A DNA stretch of 5,387 bases from Actinomycetes bacterium (GTDB lineage: Bacteria; Actinomycetota; Coriobacteriia; WRKU01), in the NCBI GenBank assembly GCA_009781565.1, contig WQXV01000082.1:1-5387 (forward strand). The letters run 5' to 3'. The notes under the pieces were generated by a model. The model saw only the letters and a program-made list of their open reading frames with translations, did no database searches and was not told where the DNA came from. This document shows positions 5,056-5,387 of the stretch, piece after piece; the first letter of the stretch is position 1, and the number at the start of each line of letters is the position of its first letter. Position numbers and translations under genes: made by a program.

Positions 5056-5387
5056 ATGAAAAGGTTTCTATTGCTTATACTTGCGCTCTCGCTGGTCATA
5101 TCCGCCAGTGGGCTTGTGGGTTGCCGTAGGGATGTTGTGACCGAGGTCGACGAGATCACCGTTGATACCGAGACGGGCGACACGGTCCTATTCGGTGGGA
5201 CGCTGGCTATGACCGGTGATAATGCCGCATTCGACCAGATGGGACTCAACGGAATTTTGCTCGCGATCGACAAAGTTAATTCAGAAGGTGGCGTTCTGGG
5301 CAAGCAGATCGAGTGGAAGAACCTCGACTGCAAATCAGATCCCGCTGTCTCTGGTGAGGTCGCCAAGCAACTCATCGATGAGGGGGC
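5056..5387 (+). CDS. Substrate-binding lipoprotein of an ABC transporter (LivK/Peripla_BP_6-like), 3'-truncated by the window edge
   Basis: Extracytoplasmic receptor that would capture a small solute and present it to an ABC permease. Only the first 110 residues are present. A lipoprotein signal peptide is clear: MKR, a hydrophobic stretch (4-21), then the lipobox LVGC with lipidated Cys23. A short charged linker (RRDVVTEVDE onward) leads into the first lobe of a type I periplasmic-binding fold: VLFGGTLAMTGDNAAF, then the helix GILLAIDKVN, then GGVLGKQIEW and CKSDPAVSGEVAKQLID. This pattern (LTG near the start, EINAAGGVLGK-like block) is typical of branched-chain amino acid, amide or urea receptors; the ligand cannot be told from this fragment. 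The start is fixed by the GGGAG site and the signal peptide. Permease and ATPase genes are expected downstream, outside the window. Confidence 0.88.
   Translation, partial: MKRFLLLILALSLVISASGLVGCRRDVVTEVDEITVDTETGDTVLFGGTLAMTGDNAAFDQMGLNGILLAIDKVNSEGGVLGKQIEWKNLDCKSDPAVSGEVAKQLIDEG

Noticed and set aside
1..5387. A novel defence or mobile system hidden in the window
   Set aside because: Every gene belongs to a familiar family in a familiar order, and no transposase, integrase, CRISPR repeats, tRNA or attachment-site-like repeats were seen on either strand.

Overview
The window holds the 3' part of a heat-shock operon, dnaK-grpE-dnaJ-hspR, on the plus strand. It is followed by a convergent family-4 glycosyltransferase gene on the minus strand and the 5' part of a plus-strand lipoprotein gene for an ABC-type substrate-binding protein. 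All positions are windowed: dnaK lacks its start and the binding-protein gene lacks its end. Gene order with a terminal MerR-type HspR is the classic actinobacterial arrangement. By eye the GC content is moderate (mid-50s percent), and the operon DnaJ has no zinc finger. Together these suggest a moderate-GC actinobacterium, perhaps class Coriobacteriia. The class assignment is inference; HspR-controlled dnaK operons are firmly actinobacterial but not exclusive to them.

Layout. 1-1510: dnaK (partial). 1503-2267: grpE, overlapping dnaK by 8 bases and carrying a long N-terminal extension built of 11-residue repeats. 2271-3302: a class-B (zinc-finger-less) DnaJ with a GGGFP tandem repeat. 3311-3712: hspR. 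3740-3768: an intrinsic terminator that abuts the stop codon of the convergent glycosyltransferase (4925-3768, minus). 4926-5055: a 130-base divergent intergenic region with a promoter on each strand and two inverted repeats. 5056-end: substrate-binding lipoprotein. Only two gaps lack genes: 3713-3767, with the terminator, and 4926-5055.

How the genes work together. DnaK, its nucleotide-exchange factor GrpE and its J-protein form one folding machine. HspR represses such operons from HAIR sites upstream of dnaK, and in Streptomyces DnaK acts as its co-repressor, so the operon encodes its own feedback sensor. The HAIR operator and main promoter would lie before this window; I found no HAIR-like CTTGAGT/ACTCAAG pair inside it. 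The glycosyltransferase and the binding protein look functionally unrelated to the chaperones.

I see no mobile element, CRISPR array, RNA gene or unknown multi-gene system. The least ordinary features are the eight-unit hendecad repeat in GrpE, the apparently leaderless glycosyltransferase start, and the palindromes in the divergent promoter region.
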